From SAR86 cluster bacterium (lineage in GTDB: Bacteria > Pseudomonadota > Gammaproteobacteria > Pseudomonadales > Azotimanducaceae), in contig JABMOJ010000136.1 of NCBI GenBank assembly GCA_013204195.1, positions 1 to 14,768 of the forward strand: DNA of 14,768 nucleotides, written 5' to 3'. The position numbers and the translations under genes were made by a program. Position 1 is the stretch's first letter; each line of letters opens with the position of its first letter. Shown piece after piece: positions 1 through 8,206 of this stretch. Under the pieces are notes generated by a model, which was not told the origin of the DNA, did no database searches, and saw nothing but the letters and a program-made list of their open reading frames with translations.

Positions 1-21
1 ATCATCCACGAGCCTCAGGCA

Positions 22-2034
22 TCAAACGCTAAACCGAAAAGCATTGATGCTGTTTTTAAGCGCAGGGCTAACATTCGGCGAGCCGACCTCATAATTCAAG
101 CGTATAAATTCCTGCGTCACTCGCTGGATGACTAACGCAAGATCTGGTCTTTCTCGACTGATTCGTCGGCTATAGTCCCGGGGTCCCTCGCCGTGGTATC
201 GAACCAATCCTTGCTTGCTCAGCAGCTGGCAAAACCGGAGATACTGCTGATCAACGCCAGTCAGGACGCGCTTGTTACGCGTTCGCAGCACAAACAGCGC
301 AACGATGCCGAGCAGACCGAAGAATACCGTCAGCATCAGCATGCCTAGGCGGCTGGCATCCACCTTTTCAAGATACTTTGACAGGAACACTAATTGGCTT
401 CTGGCATTGTACCCAACGACCCAGTTATCCCAATAATGACCAATAGCACCCAATTGCTGACGTAACTCCTGAAGCCAGAGTAACTGTCGATACTTAAGCC
501 ACGACAGTGGTGAGTTGGCAAGGAAGGTATCCTCGTCAGCCACAGCACTTTCCAGACCGCGCTGAATACGCTCTGGCGATACCATCTGAGTCGGGTCGAC
601 CCGAACCCAGCCGCGCCCCTCGTACCAAACTTCGGCCCAAGAGTGCGCATCGAATTGATGCACCGCAATGTAGTTCGCTAGCGCATTATATTCACCGCCC
701 TGATAGCCCAACACGATCCGCGCGGGAATACCGGCAGCACGCATCATGAACACAAAACTGCCAGCATAGTGTTCGCAGAAGCCGCGTTGGCTATCGAACA
801 GGAACTCATCGATATCATCATCACCGAGTTTCGGCGGCTGCAGGGTATAAGCAAACTTCTCGTCAGCAAAATAGATCAGCACCCGATTGACGTAATCTGC
901 ATCATTACTGGCCAATGCCCATATAGCATTTACCAATGCTCGCGTACGCGGGTTACTGTCTCTGGGCAGACTCGTGTTCCGTCGCCGCACCTCATCATTA
1001 AGCTCGGTTTCCAATCGATACTCCAGATCAGAAGTCACAGCATACTTGAACTTGGCGGTAACGCCTCGACGGTGAACATAGGCGAGGGTGTAATCGTCAA
1101 GCATCGCGATATCAGCGTTGGCTGGAAGGTCCGCTGTAGCCAGACTGAACAGCCAGTTCTGCCGAGTCGGCTCAAGAATAATGCTATAGCTTTGCGTACT
1201 TCCCAAGCGCTCGATATCCTTGGCCCAGACAGGCTTGCTTTGTTTATTGCGCCAGATACTATCTGTTAGATTAGCCCGTCGGGTCCAAGTTTTACCGTCG
1301 TAATTTTCAAGCACCAGGCCACGCCAGTAAAGCTGACCAGGACCTGGAATCGCACCACTGAAGCTGGCCTTGAAGGCCAGTTCTGGCGACAGACTGAGAC
1401 TGGCGATATCACCCGGGCTCATTCGGTCAGTCACACCACTTTTGGCCGCTTGCGACTCGAGCGGCACCGTCCAAAGGGGCGAGATCCTAGGGAACAGGAC
1501 AAACAACACCAGCATCATGGGAATCGATTGCACCAGTAGCGTCGTCGCCAGCTTGAACGTCTTTAGTGGTCGACGATGGGACTGGGTTTGGTTCAGGCCA
1601 ATCAACGCCGCTGTAATCAGCACCACAGCAAAGAGCGTATACAGGGCATAAGGAATACTTTGGAAAAACAAAAATTCGGTAATCGCGACAAAATAACCCA
1701 GCAAAATCACAATGTAAGCATCACGCTTATGCTGCATTTCAAGTAACTTAAGGACAAAGGCTACGACCAATAAGGCAACCGCCGGCTCCAGGCCATAAAC
1801 CCTGCCCTTATAGCCGACGCCGATACCGATCAGGCCGGCTACGACAAATACGACCTTGGTCCATCGCCCGGGGTATGACCAACGACCCTGATAGACCATG
1901 ACTCGCCACAGGCAGCAGCCAACACAGATCAGCGTGACCCAAATGGGCAATCGCTGCGCATGAGGCGCGATGACTGCAATTTGGGCCGCCAGCAGCCAGA
2001 CCAGGCTGTTTCTCGGGATCTGAAAGCCTGTCAT
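22..2034 (-). CDS. tgpA: TgpA-like membrane protein: DUF3488, periplasmic transglutaminase domain, DUF4129
   Basis: This 670-residue protein matches the layout of Pseudomonas TgpA, which is about the same length. Hydrophobic segments lie at about 11-26, 30-48, 60-75, 83-97, 107-122, 130-147 and 165-182. They are followed by a large extracytoplasmic part and a last membrane segment at about 563-583, with a cytoplasmic tail. The transglutaminase core is visible as Cys420 in RGFCEHYAG, His464 in FDAHSWAEVW and Asp480 in VRVDPT. This is a complete Cys-His-Asp triad with the same spacing I recall for P. aeruginosa TgpA. The ATG overlaps the stop of the upstream DUF58 gene by four bases (ATGA), so translation is coupled. 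The family is linked to the cell envelope and is essential in P. aeruginosa; the natural substrate is not clear. The stop codon is inside the window, so the gene is complete. Confidence 0.93.
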   Translation of the reverse strand: MTGFQIPRNSLVWLLAAQIAVIAPHAQRLPIWVTLICVGCCLWRVMVYQGRWSYPGRWTKVVFVVAGLIGIGVGYKGRVYGLEPAVALLVVAFVLKLLEMQHKRDAYIVILLGYFVAITEFLFFQSIPYALYTLFAVVLITAALIGLNQTQSHRRPLKTFKLATTLLVQSIPMMLVLFVLFPRISPLWTVPLESQAAKSGVTDRMSPGDIASLSLSPELAFKASFSGAIPGPGQLYWRGLVLENYDGKTWTRRANLTDSIWRNKQSKPVWAKDIERLGSTQSYSIILEPTRQNWLFSLATADLPANADIAMLDDYTLAYVHRRGVTAKFKYAVTSDLEYRLETELNDEVRRRNTSLPRDSNPRTRALVNAIWALASNDADYVNRVLIYFADEKFAYTLQPPKLGDDDIDEFLFDSQRGFCEHYAGSFVFMMRAAGIPARIVLGYQGGEYNALANYIAVHQFDAHSWAEVWYEGRGWVRVDPTQMVSPERIQRGLESAVADEDTFLANSPLSWLKYRQLLWLQELRQQLGAIGHYWDNWVVGYNARSQLVFLSKYLEKVDASRLGMLMLTVFFGLLGIVALFVLRTRNKRVLTGVDQQYLRFCQLLSKQGLVRYHGEGPRDYSRRISRERPDLALVIQRVTQEFIRLNYEVGSPNVSPALKNSINAFRFSV

Positions 2035-3041
2035 GTTTTCACCGCCGAAACTGGCGGTTGAAGTTCAAACAATGCTAACTCCCGCAGCAGGCGCTCCTGA
2101 TGTTCAGCGCCTTTGCCAGGTTCTATTTCAAGCCCAGGCAGGCGCAGCCCGTACTCAGCATCGGACTTGCCCAGGGTCACGACCCAGAAACACAAACGGC
2201 TCAGGCGACTCTCACGATCAAGATTAGGAAAGAGGTCCCAATCAATCCAGACTCGACGGTCAACACTGGCCGCAAATTCCTTGACTAACAAATCACCCGT
2301 TCGAGCAAAGGATTTCCAGGCGACATGACGCAAGGAATCCCCTGGTTGATAATCGCGAAACCCATAAAAATCATCCACACCGCTGCGCTGGAGTAATTCG
2401 CCGTCTGGGTTCACGCCCGCAGTAGCCGGCAACTCTGCGGCATACACCGGCCGCGGATAGATGACCGCTGCCATATCCAGATCGATCCACGACCAGGCGC
2501 GAAACAAGCCAACGGGATAATGGGTCTGGATCAACAACCGACCGGGATTTAACCGGCCCCGGCGCTTACTCTTAACAAACAGCCGTATCAGGGCTGCTTC
2601 ATCTTCAATCAGATCGGCACCCGTCAGGCGCTCAGGATCCCAACCCAGAACGATCGCCTCGTGATGCCGCTCACCCTGGCGGGACAGACGCACGCTGAAA
2701 CTAGCATCCTCGCCCGCAAATGCATCCCGAGCGGCACCAGCTTGAACGGTCAAACCAGACAAATTACCAAAGGTGTGAAGAATACTGACCATAAAAAGAC
2801 TGAGCAGCAGGAATGCCAGGCCAAAAATCAGGCTGTTCTGATAGTTGATGGCTGCCAGCACCATAAAAAATATCAGTACCAGGAAATAGATACCCTGCCG
2901 GGTCGGCAGAATAAAGATATTGCTTTGGTTTAAGACCACCGCATTCGCCGGTGGCAGACGTCGATTTAACCAACGTTGAAACCGTACTGAGCGCCACAAT
3001 CGGCTCTCAGGCGCGGTCTCATGACCCTTTGGATTGGCCAT
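2031..3041 (-). CDS. DUF58 family protein, partner of MoxR ATPase
   Basis: The 336-residue protein has two adjacent membrane helices at about 50-66 and 71-88. The rest is predicted to be soluble. The DUF58 signature is clear at about 221-256: GVDDFYGFRDYQPGD, then RHVAWKSFARTGDLLVKEF. DUF58 proteins have a region related to von Willebrand A folds and are usually encoded beside MoxR ATPases. The inferred role is as a client or effector of the MoxR protein at the inner membrane; no enzyme activity is known to me. The ATG shares one base with the moxR stop (TGATG), and its own stop overlaps the next gene's ATG by four bases. The three genes therefore form one translationally coupled operon. The order moxR-DUF58-tgpA is the same as I recall in P. 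aeruginosa. Confidence 0.92.
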   Translation of the reverse strand: MANPKGHETAPESRLWRSVRFQRWLNRRLPPANAVVLNQSNIFILPTRQGIYFLVLIFFMVLAAINYQNSLIFGLAFLLLSLFMVSILHTFGNLSGLTVQAGAARDAFAGEDASFSVRLSRQGERHHEAIVLGWDPERLTGADLIEDEAALIRLFVKSKRRGRLNPGRLLIQTHYPVGLFRAWSWIDLDMAAVIYPRPVYAAELPATAGVNPDGELLQRSGVDDFYGFRDYQPGDSLRHVAWKSFARTGDLLVKEFAASVDRRVWIDWDLFPNLDRESRLSRLCFWVVTLGKSDAEYGLRLPGLEIEPGKGAEHQERLLRELALFELQPPVSAVKT

Positions 3042-3961
3042 CAGCCTATGATGTCGACTTTGGAAAGCAACCGCTGAGTCAGACCGCCGGCGCCATGACC
3101 GCTGAAGTCCGCGGTCTCTCGCAACCGATGTTCGACGACCGAGGGCAAGACAGCCTGAACGTCTTCCGGCACGACGTACAAACGGCCCTCAATCAAGGCC
3201 CAGCTTTTCGCGCAAGCTAGTAATGCCAGAGCACCTCGAGGCGACAAACCATAGGCGAATTCCGGCGCCTGCCGAGTGTACAGCACCAAGCGTTGAACAT
3301 AATCAAGCAGCGCATCGGTGACATTTACTTGCTGGCATCGGTACTGTAAATCACTGAGTCGATCGACATCCAACGTAGGTTGCAAACGCGCCAGCACGTG
3401 ACGACGATCTTCGCCCTTCAGTAACTGCCGTTCGGCTGCGGGATCAGGATAGCCCAGCTCGATTCGCATCAGGAATCGATCTAGTTGGGACTCTGGCAGG
3501 GCAAAGGTACCACCTTGGTTATTCGGATTCTGCGTCGCGATCACAAAAAATGGAGATGGCAATGGCCGAGTTGCCCCTTCAATGGTGACCTGCTGCTCTT
3601 CCATGGCCTCAAGCAGTGCACTCTGGCTTTTTGGCGTGGTGCGATTGATCTCATCGGCGAGAATCAGTTGATTGAAAATCGGCCCAGGGTGAAAGTTAAA
3701 TTCGCCACTAGCCTTATCAAATATTGAGGTGCCAAGGATATCGGCGGGTAACAAATCACTGGTGAATTGAATTCGACTATAGCTCAGGCCCAGAACCCGG
3801 GCTAACGCTTGAGACAGCGTCGTTTTGCCCATACCCGGTAGATCCTCAATCAACAGGTGACCACGGGACAACAAACAGGCCAGCGCAAGTTTGATCTGCG
3901 GCTCTTTGCCCAGCAGCACCGTCCCAACTTGTGCAATGGTATGTTGAATAACGTCTTGCAT
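3041..3961 (-). CDS. MoxR-family AAA+ ATPase
   Basis: At 306 residues this is the usual length of a MoxR ATPase. Walker A is at about 40-48 (DLPGMGKTT) and Walker B at 100-106 (ILADEINR). The sensor 1 region ATQNPNNQGG is at 142-151, and a GLSPRG sensor 2 motif at about 238-243. MoxR ATPases act as chaperone-like remodelers and work with vWA or DUF58 proteins; here the partner is the next gene. The start is an ATG preceded by AGGGAG five bases upstream, a good ribosome binding site. It is the first gene of the moxR-DUF58-tgpA operon. A 110-base gap with several inverted repeats separates it from purF. I cannot tell whether it has its own promoter or is read through from purF. Confidence 0.94.
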   Translation of the reverse strand: MQDVIQHTIAQVGTVLLGKEPQIKLALACLLSRGHLLIEDLPGMGKTTLSQALARVLGLSYSRIQFTSDLLPADILGTSIFDKASGEFNFHPGPIFNQLILADEINRTTPKSQSALLEAMEEQQVTIEGATRPLPSPFFVIATQNPNNQGGTFALPESQLDRFLMRIELGYPDPAAERQLLKGEDRRHVLARLQPTLDVDRLSDLQYRCQQVNVTDALLDYVQRLVLYTRQAPEFAYGLSPRGALALLACAKSWALIEGRLYVVPEDVQAVLPSVVEHRLRETADFSGHGAGGLTQRLLSKVDIIG

Positions 3962-3980
3962 ACAGCTCCCTGATCAAGCG

Positions 3981-4006
3981 TGACGCATACATCCATGTAT
4001 GCGTCA
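3981..4006. repeat. Perfect inverted repeat upstream of moxR
   Basis: Two 12-base arms (TGACGCATACAT and its exact complement) flank a two-base centre. As RNA this would fold as a stem of about ten base pairs with a six-base loop. It lies 19 bases upstream of the moxR ATG. No run of T follows on either strand, so it is not a standard intrinsic terminator. It could be an operator for a dimeric regulator, an mRNA stability hairpin or a processing site; the sequence alone does not decide. Confidence 0.6.
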
Positions 4007-4014
4007 GAGTCATG

Positions 4015-4030
4015 CGCCACCACAGTGGCG
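4015..4030. repeat. Short stem-loop in the purF-moxR gap
   Basis: CGCCAC and GTGGCG form a six-pair stem around a CACA loop. It sits eight bases from the larger inverted repeat on the moxR side and three bases from a third structure on the purF side. No T run follows. Its role is unknown; it is listed because three structures are packed into one short gap. Confidence 0.4.
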
Positions 4031-4033
4031 ATC

Positions 4034-4083
4034 AACCAGGGGTTAACCGCACTCAGCCGATCGCTGACGGCCTAACCCTGGTT
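4034..4083. repeat. Nested imperfect stem-loop spanning the purF stop codon
   Basis: The outer arms AACCAGGGGTTA (4034-4045) and TAACCCTGGTT (4073-4083) pair with one bulged G. Inside is a second stem TCAGC/GCTGA (4053-4057 with 4063-4067). The purF stop codon lies in the base of the right arm. This would fold at the 3' end of the purF message and could stabilise it or slow read-through into moxR. There is no T tract to support a classic terminator. Confidence 0.4.
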
Positions 4084-5583
4084 ATGCATCTCAATAATTG
4101 CCATTTCCGCCAGCCGACGGCCACTCTTGGCACCATCACCACGCTGGGATTCAATCCGCGCCAGATACTTCTCATCGACGCCGCCGGTAATATAGACACC
4201 ATCAAATACGCTGGTGTCGAACCGGGTGATTTTGGGGTTGATACCCATCGCGCAATCCACCAGGTCTTCAAGGTCCTGATAGATAAGCCAATCAACGCCG
4301 ATATAGGCGGCGATTTCCTCGACGGTATGACCGTCCGCGACGAATTCACAGGCTGCCGGCATATCGATGCCATAAACGTTGGGGTAGCGCACCGGTGGCG
4401 CCGCCGAGGCCAGATAGACTTTCTTCGCGCCGGCTTCTTTCGCCATCTGCACGATCTGCCGCGTCGTGGTACCTCGAACAATTGAATCATCAACTAACAA
4501 CACATTTTTGCCACGAAACTCGAGATCAACGGTGTTGAACTTCTGACGCACGGATTTTTGCCGCTGCTGTTGGCCGGGCATGATGAAGGTGCGACCGATA
4601 TATCGGTTCTTAACCAGACCATCTCGATACTTCACATCGAGGCGGTGCGCCATCGGCAATGCCGCGGTGCAGCTGGTGTCAGGAATGGGAATGACGACAT
4701 CAATATCATGATCAGGATATTCACGCAGAATTTTGTCCGCGAGTTTCTCACCCATCTTTAATCGGGACTTGTACACCGACACGTCATCAATAACTGAGTC
4801 TGGCCGCGCTAAATAGACCTGCTCAAAGATACAGGGACTATACTCAGCCTTTGGCGAACACTGCTGAACGAAGACCTCACCGTTGGTCTGAATGCAGACC
4901 GCCTGACCAGGTTGAATGTCATCGATAAAGTCGAAGCCAAGAATGTCTAATGCGACACTTTCCGAGGCAATGATATATTCCGTACCTTGCGGAGTCTCAC
5001 GCTTGCCATAGCAAACTGGGCGAATACCATTCGGATCACGAAACCCGACGATGCCAAAGCCAATGATCAGCGCCACCGCAGCATAAGCGCCTACGGCCCG
5101 TTCATGAACACGAGTAATTGCGTTGAACACGTCTTCAGGTGCTAAGCGCATTCCAGCAATGCTCTGCAACTCATGCGCAAAGACATTGAGCAACACTTCA
5201 GAGTCAGAGCTTGTGTTAATGTGGCGGCGATCGGTTCTGAATAAATCTTCATTCAATTGACGATCATTGATCAGGTTACCGTTGTGCGCCAGGCAAATGC
5301 CGAACGGTGAGTTAACATACATCGGCTGGGCCTCAGCCGAGCTTGCCGTACCCGCTGTGGGGTAGCGGACATGAGCGATGCCCATATTGCCCTTCAGCTG
5401 GTTCATATGATCCTGTTGAAATACGTCTTTCACCAGACCATTATTTTTCCTCAGGTTGAGCTTATCTCCCTGACAGGTAACAATACCCGCTGCATCTTGA
5501 CCTCGATGTTGCAACACCGTCAGAGCATCATATAGATCGTAGGCAACCTCGCTTCTGCCAACCATACCGACTATGCCGCACAT
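4072..5583 (-). CDS. purF: Amidophosphoribosyltransferase
   Basis: PurF makes 5-phosphoribosylamine from PRPP and glutamine, the first committed step of purine synthesis. The 503-residue protein begins MCGIVG, so Cys2 becomes the N-terminal nucleophile after removal of Met. There is no propeptide, as in the E. coli type. Glutaminase residues are seen at Arg73-Tyr74 and in HNGNL (100-104). The PRPP-binding loop VLLVDDSIVRGTT is at 361-373, followed by the usual AAPPVRYPNVYGIDMP block. The start is ATG with AAGAGG seven bases upstream. It follows cvpA after 97 bases that include a 14-base tandem repeat. The cvpA-purF pairing is conserved from E. coli to Pseudomonas. metZ, which follows purF in Pseudomonas, is absent here. 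I saw no convincing PurR box in the upstream gap. Confidence 0.98.
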   Translation of the reverse strand: MCGIVGMVGRSEVAYDLYDALTVLQHRGQDAAGIVTCQGDKLNLRKNNGLVKDVFQQDHMNQLKGNMGIAHVRYPTAGTASSAEAQPMYVNSPFGICLAHNGNLINDRQLNEDLFRTDRRHINTSSDSEVLLNVFAHELQSIAGMRLAPEDVFNAITRVHERAVGAYAAVALIIGFGIVGFRDPNGIRPVCYGKRETPQGTEYIIASESVALDILGFDFIDDIQPGQAVCIQTNGEVFVQQCSPKAEYSPCIFEQVYLARPDSVIDDVSVYKSRLKMGEKLADKILREYPDHDIDVVIPIPDTSCTAALPMAHRLDVKYRDGLVKNRYIGRTFIMPGQQQRQKSVRQKFNTVDLEFRGKNVLLVDDSIVRGTTTRQIVQMAKEAGAKKVYLASAAPPVRYPNVYGIDMPAACEFVADGHTVEEIAAYIGVDWLIYQDLEDLVDCAMGINPKITRFDTSVFDGVYITGGVDEKYLARIESQRGDGAKSGRRLAEMAIIEMHNQG

Positions 5584-5646
5584 AATTTTAACCTCTTAGA
5601 TGTTGGAGTCACTGATCTGTTCTGACGTATTACAATTTGCCTGCTT

Positions 5647-5695
5647 GCACTAACCTGTAGGCACTAACCTGTAGGCACTAACCTGTAGGCACTAA
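5647..5695. repeat. 14-base tandem repeat, 3.5 copies, between cvpA and purF
   Basis: Three exact copies of GCACTAACCTGTAG (plus strand) run at 5647-5660, 5661-5674 and 5675-5688, followed by a half copy GCACTAA. The half copy includes the cvpA stop codon. The unit length is not a multiple of three, but the array lies beyond the cvpA stop, so copy number changes only the cvpA-purF spacing. On the transcribed strand every unit carries the overlap TAGTG. The exact identity of the copies suggests recent expansion and likely length variation between strains. Confidence 0.95.
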
Positions 5696-6201
5696 ATAGA
5701 AATCCCATGCGCTTTGAATTCATCGACTTTATCGATGACAAAAATTTGTAACCCATCGGCTATGACGATCACCTGGGGGATCAACCTTGAAGATTGCCAC
5801 CAGCTATCTTCACTGATCGGCATTCGAGCCATGATCGCAACGGCCACCACCACAATCAACCCGCCGCGAACAAAGCCGAAGCCCATACCCAGGATCCGAT
5901 TGATCGATGACAGGCCGGAGATGCTGACGATTTGGTAAATCAAATAGTTAATCATACCGCCTATGATCATGGTTGCCAGGTAGAGGCCGCCGTAGGCCGC
6001 TGCTAAACGCAGTGACGGAACACTGATAAAGTCCACGAGCATATCGGCGACCTGGGGGCCAAACACGCGGGCAATCAAAATCGCCGCTATCAGGGTCGCC
6101 AGGGATAGAGCTTCTTTAACGAAACCACGCATAATACTGATGAGGGTTGATACCAGCACCACGATAATAATCGCCCAATCTACCGCCGCTATTTCCTCCA
6201 A
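5692..6201 (-). CDS. cvpA: CvpA family inner-membrane protein
   Basis: The 169-residue protein is mostly hydrophobic, with membrane segments at about 8-24, 30-47, 65-92 and 108-126. The family signature is near the start: SIMRGFVKEALSL at about 22-34. CvpA was named for colicin V production and is linked to envelope homeostasis; its biochemical role is unsettled. The gene sits in its conserved place between dedD and purF. The start is TTG. I chose it because AAGAGGG lies seven bases upstream and because family members begin just before this first helix. No in-frame ATG lies early enough. The C-terminal end runs straight into the 14-base tandem repeat, which supplies the stop codon. Confidence 0.93.
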   Translation of the reverse strand: MEEIAAVDWAIIIVVLVSTLISIMRGFVKEALSLATLIAAILIARVFGPQVADMLVDFISVPSLRLAAAYGGLYLATMIIGGMINYLIYQIVSISGLSSINRILGMGFGFVRGGLIVVVAVAIMARMPISEDSWWQSSRLIPQVIVIADGLQIFVIDKVDEFKAHGISI

Positions 6202-6208
6202 GACCTCG

Positions 6209-6215
6209 CCCTCTT
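6209..6215 (-). promoter_or_regulatory. Ribosome binding site supporting the TTG start of cvpA
   Basis: The transcribed strand reads AAGAGGG, ending seven bases before the TTG. This strong Shine-Dalgarno match is the main reason for accepting a non-ATG start here. Confidence 0.65.
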
Positions 6216-6279
6216 AATCTCTCGACTATTTTTTAGCATCTGGTTGCACGGCAAAAAATCACCCCAGGCCATCGATAAA

Positions 6280-6882
6280 CTAACCACCCAACTGGCCGCC
6301 ATCATCTTCTAGCCGATAACGAACAATCTGACCTGTGATCTTAAATTTCACGCGGACTTCTTCCGCGATCGCTTCTAGCTGGTTCTTTTTCAGCATTGGA
6401 CCAATATAAACCCGAAACGTCTCGGTGTTATCATCGGCTGTCAGTACACGGATAATATAGGTGCGGTACTCGGCATCTCTGAGCTGTTGCCTCAAACGCT
6501 GAGCATTTTTGGGATCTTGAAAACTACCGAGTTGCAGACTCCAACTCACCGGCAAAGAATTTTTGTCGAGTGTCAGATCGATAGCACCTGACTTTTTGCC
6601 TGCAGACACATTTTCATCAGCCGCCGTGGTTTTATCATAGGGCGTGAAGTCCGGCAGCAATTCTGGCAGCTGGGCGGCGCTCTCTTGCTCCATCTCGCGC
6701 ATTCTACGCAGCGCGCCTTCCATTGAAAGCTTTTTGAGCTCGATGGTGGGCGGTTCTGGAATCGTCGCCATAACCCGCGCGCGATCATCTGAAGTACCAT
6801 CCAGCAGCATTGGCAAAATAATGATAGCCAGAGCCGTCAGCACCCCTGCTCCCACGACCCGTTGTCTCAGTTTTGTATCCAA
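6280..6882 (-). CDS. dedD: DedD-like SPOR domain protein
   Basis: This 200-residue protein has a short basic N terminus (DTKLRQR), one membrane helix at about 9-27 (VVGAGVLTALAIIILPMLL), a charged linker and a C-terminal SPOR domain at about 118-193. The domain begins VSWSLQLGSFQDPKNAQRL and ends near KITGQIVRYRL. SPOR domains bind denuded septal peptidoglycan, so the protein is expected at the division site. The position between folC and cvpA is that of E. coli dedD and its Pseudomonas homologue. The start is TTG. AAGAGAAG lies 11 bases upstream, and the family begins just before the membrane helix, which fits this start. The first in-frame ATG comes only after the helix and would remove it. 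Confidence 0.92.
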   Translation of the reverse strand: MDTKLRQRVVGAGVLTALAIIILPMLLDGTSDDRARVMATIPEPPTIELKKLSMEGALRRMREMEQESAAQLPELLPDFTPYDKTTAADENVSAGKKSGAIDLTLDKNSLPVSWSLQLGSFQDPKNAQRLRQQLRDAEYRTYIIRVLTADDNTETFRVYIGPMLKKNQLEAIAEEVRVKFKITGQIVRYRLEDDGGQLGG

Positions 6883-6923
6883 CTAGTTATTCACTTCTCT
6901 TGGTACAATGGATTTAGCCTTTG

Positions 6924-8204
6924 TTATTCAGGACTTAACGGAGCATCTTCGGCGGCACGCTCAGCCAACACATCCAGCACACCTGCAACCACCGGAAATG
7001 ACCCAAACACCACAATATAGTCCTCATCTGCACACTGCAGAACAGCGGCCCTATAGGCTTGCGCTATTTTAGCATAAGTACTGACCACAGACCCACCGAG
7101 ATTCGTCAAATGCTCTGCCAGCAGGGTAGCCGGTGCCGCGCGCGATTCATTCATGTCGGTACAATAAAAATAGCTGACCAGGGGCGCCAACAGATTGAGA
7201 ACTCCGGCAAAGTCCTTGTCGGCATACATGCCCACAACCGCGTGGCATCGACCCGTATTCGGCAACTGCTGCGCCCTAGCCTGCAACTTGTCGCGCAAAT
7301 AGATTGCAGCATCTGGATTGTGAGCAACATCCAGTATGGTCCGACGTGGCGAAGCCACTTGTTGAAATCGACCAGCGACCTGTCCCGCCTCAGCGGCAAG
7401 CCGAATCTCAGCATCGCTGAGCGTCAGTCCGGCACAGGTGACAGCCTGACAAGCAGCGACAAAGCTATCAGCAGGTAAATTCAACGCCGGTAGCTCGGCA
7501 TGACTTGAAACATCACCTTGATGAGTGAGCCACAGGGCATCTTCAGCTAGATCAAAATCAACACCCAACGCGAACAAGGGTACTTGCAAAGCTTTCGCCT
7601 GCGCAAGAATCGATACGGGCGGCGCCCGATCTACCAGCACGCAAGGAATACCGGCGCGCAGAATGCCAGCCTTCTCGGCACCAATCAATTCACGGGTATC
7701 GCCCAGCCAAGATTGATGATCAAGGGCAATGCGCGTGATCACCGAGACATCAGGATCGACAATGTTCATGGCATCAAGACGCCCACCAAGGCCAATCTCG
7801 AGGACGGCCACATCGACAGCTTGTTGCTTGAAAATCACGAGGGCGGCCAGGGCACCATATTCGAAGTAGCTCAATGAAATTTCGGCCCGAGCCTGATCGA
7901 TGGCCTCGAAAGCCGCACAAATCAGGGCGTCAGACGCTGGCTCTGCGTCGATCTCGATCCGCTCATTAAATCGTTGCAGGTGGGGGGAAGTCGATTTACC
8001 CACGGTCAAATGCTGGGCCCGACACAATTGGGTAATGTATTCGCAGGTCGAGCCTTTGCCATTCGTGCCGGCAACCAAGAAGGTTAACGGTGCGGGGGTT
8101 AATACCCCCAACCGTCGTCCAACCTCACCAACCCGGGCAAGACCCAAGTCCCATTTCACCGGATGTTGTTGTTCTATGCGCTGCAGCCAGTCAGCCAACT
8201 CCAT
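6924..8204 (-). CDS. folC: Dihydrofolate synthase / folylpolyglutamate synthase
   Basis: FolC adds glutamate to dihydropteroate and then to reduced folates, using ATP. The 426-residue protein is full length. The P-loop GTNGKGST is at 46-53, STSPHLQRFNERI at 71-83, EIGLGGRLDAMN at 136-147 and Lys178, the likely carbamylated lysine, in GAEKAGIL. LDVAHNP at 291-297 starts the C-terminal domain. The ATG lies only two bases after the trpA stop, without a clear Shine-Dalgarno of its own, so translation is probably coupled to trpA. In most gammaproteobacteria accD is immediately upstream of folC; here it is absent. dedD follows after 41 bases. Confidence 0.97.
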   Translation of the reverse strand: MELADWLQRIEQQHPVKWDLGLARVGEVGRRLGVLTPAPLTFLVAGTNGKGSTCEYITQLCRAQHLTVGKSTSPHLQRFNERIEIDAEPASDALICAAFEAIDQARAEISLSYFEYGALAALVIFKQQAVDVAVLEIGLGGRLDAMNIVDPDVSVITRIALDHQSWLGDTRELIGAEKAGILRAGIPCVLVDRAPPVSILAQAKALQVPLFALGVDFDLAEDALWLTHQGDVSSHAELPALNLPADSFVAACQAVTCAGLTLSDAEIRLAAEAGQVAGRFQQVASPRRTILDVAHNPDAAIYLRDKLQARAQQLPNTGRCHAVVGMYADKDFAGVLNLLAPLVSYFYCTDMNESRAAPATLLAEHLTNLGGSVVSTYAKIAQAYRAAVLQCADEDYIVVFGSFPVVAGVLDVLAERAAEDAPLSPE

Positions 8205-8206
8205 AG

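Noticed and set aside
769..1269. Plus-strand 166-codon open frame within tgpA
   Set aside because: Antisense to a full-length conserved gene; no family features seen in the protein.
4012..4485. Plus-strand 157-codon open frame across the 3' part of purF
   Set aside because: It lies inside a well-conserved enzyme gene, lacks a recognisable product and covers known PurF motifs on the other strand.
5584..5646. PurR operator upstream of purF
   Set aside because: No palindrome resembling the enteric purine box was seen in this stretch.
8205..8206. Remnant of accD between trpA and folC
   Set aside because: Only two bases separate the genes, so no remnant can be present.
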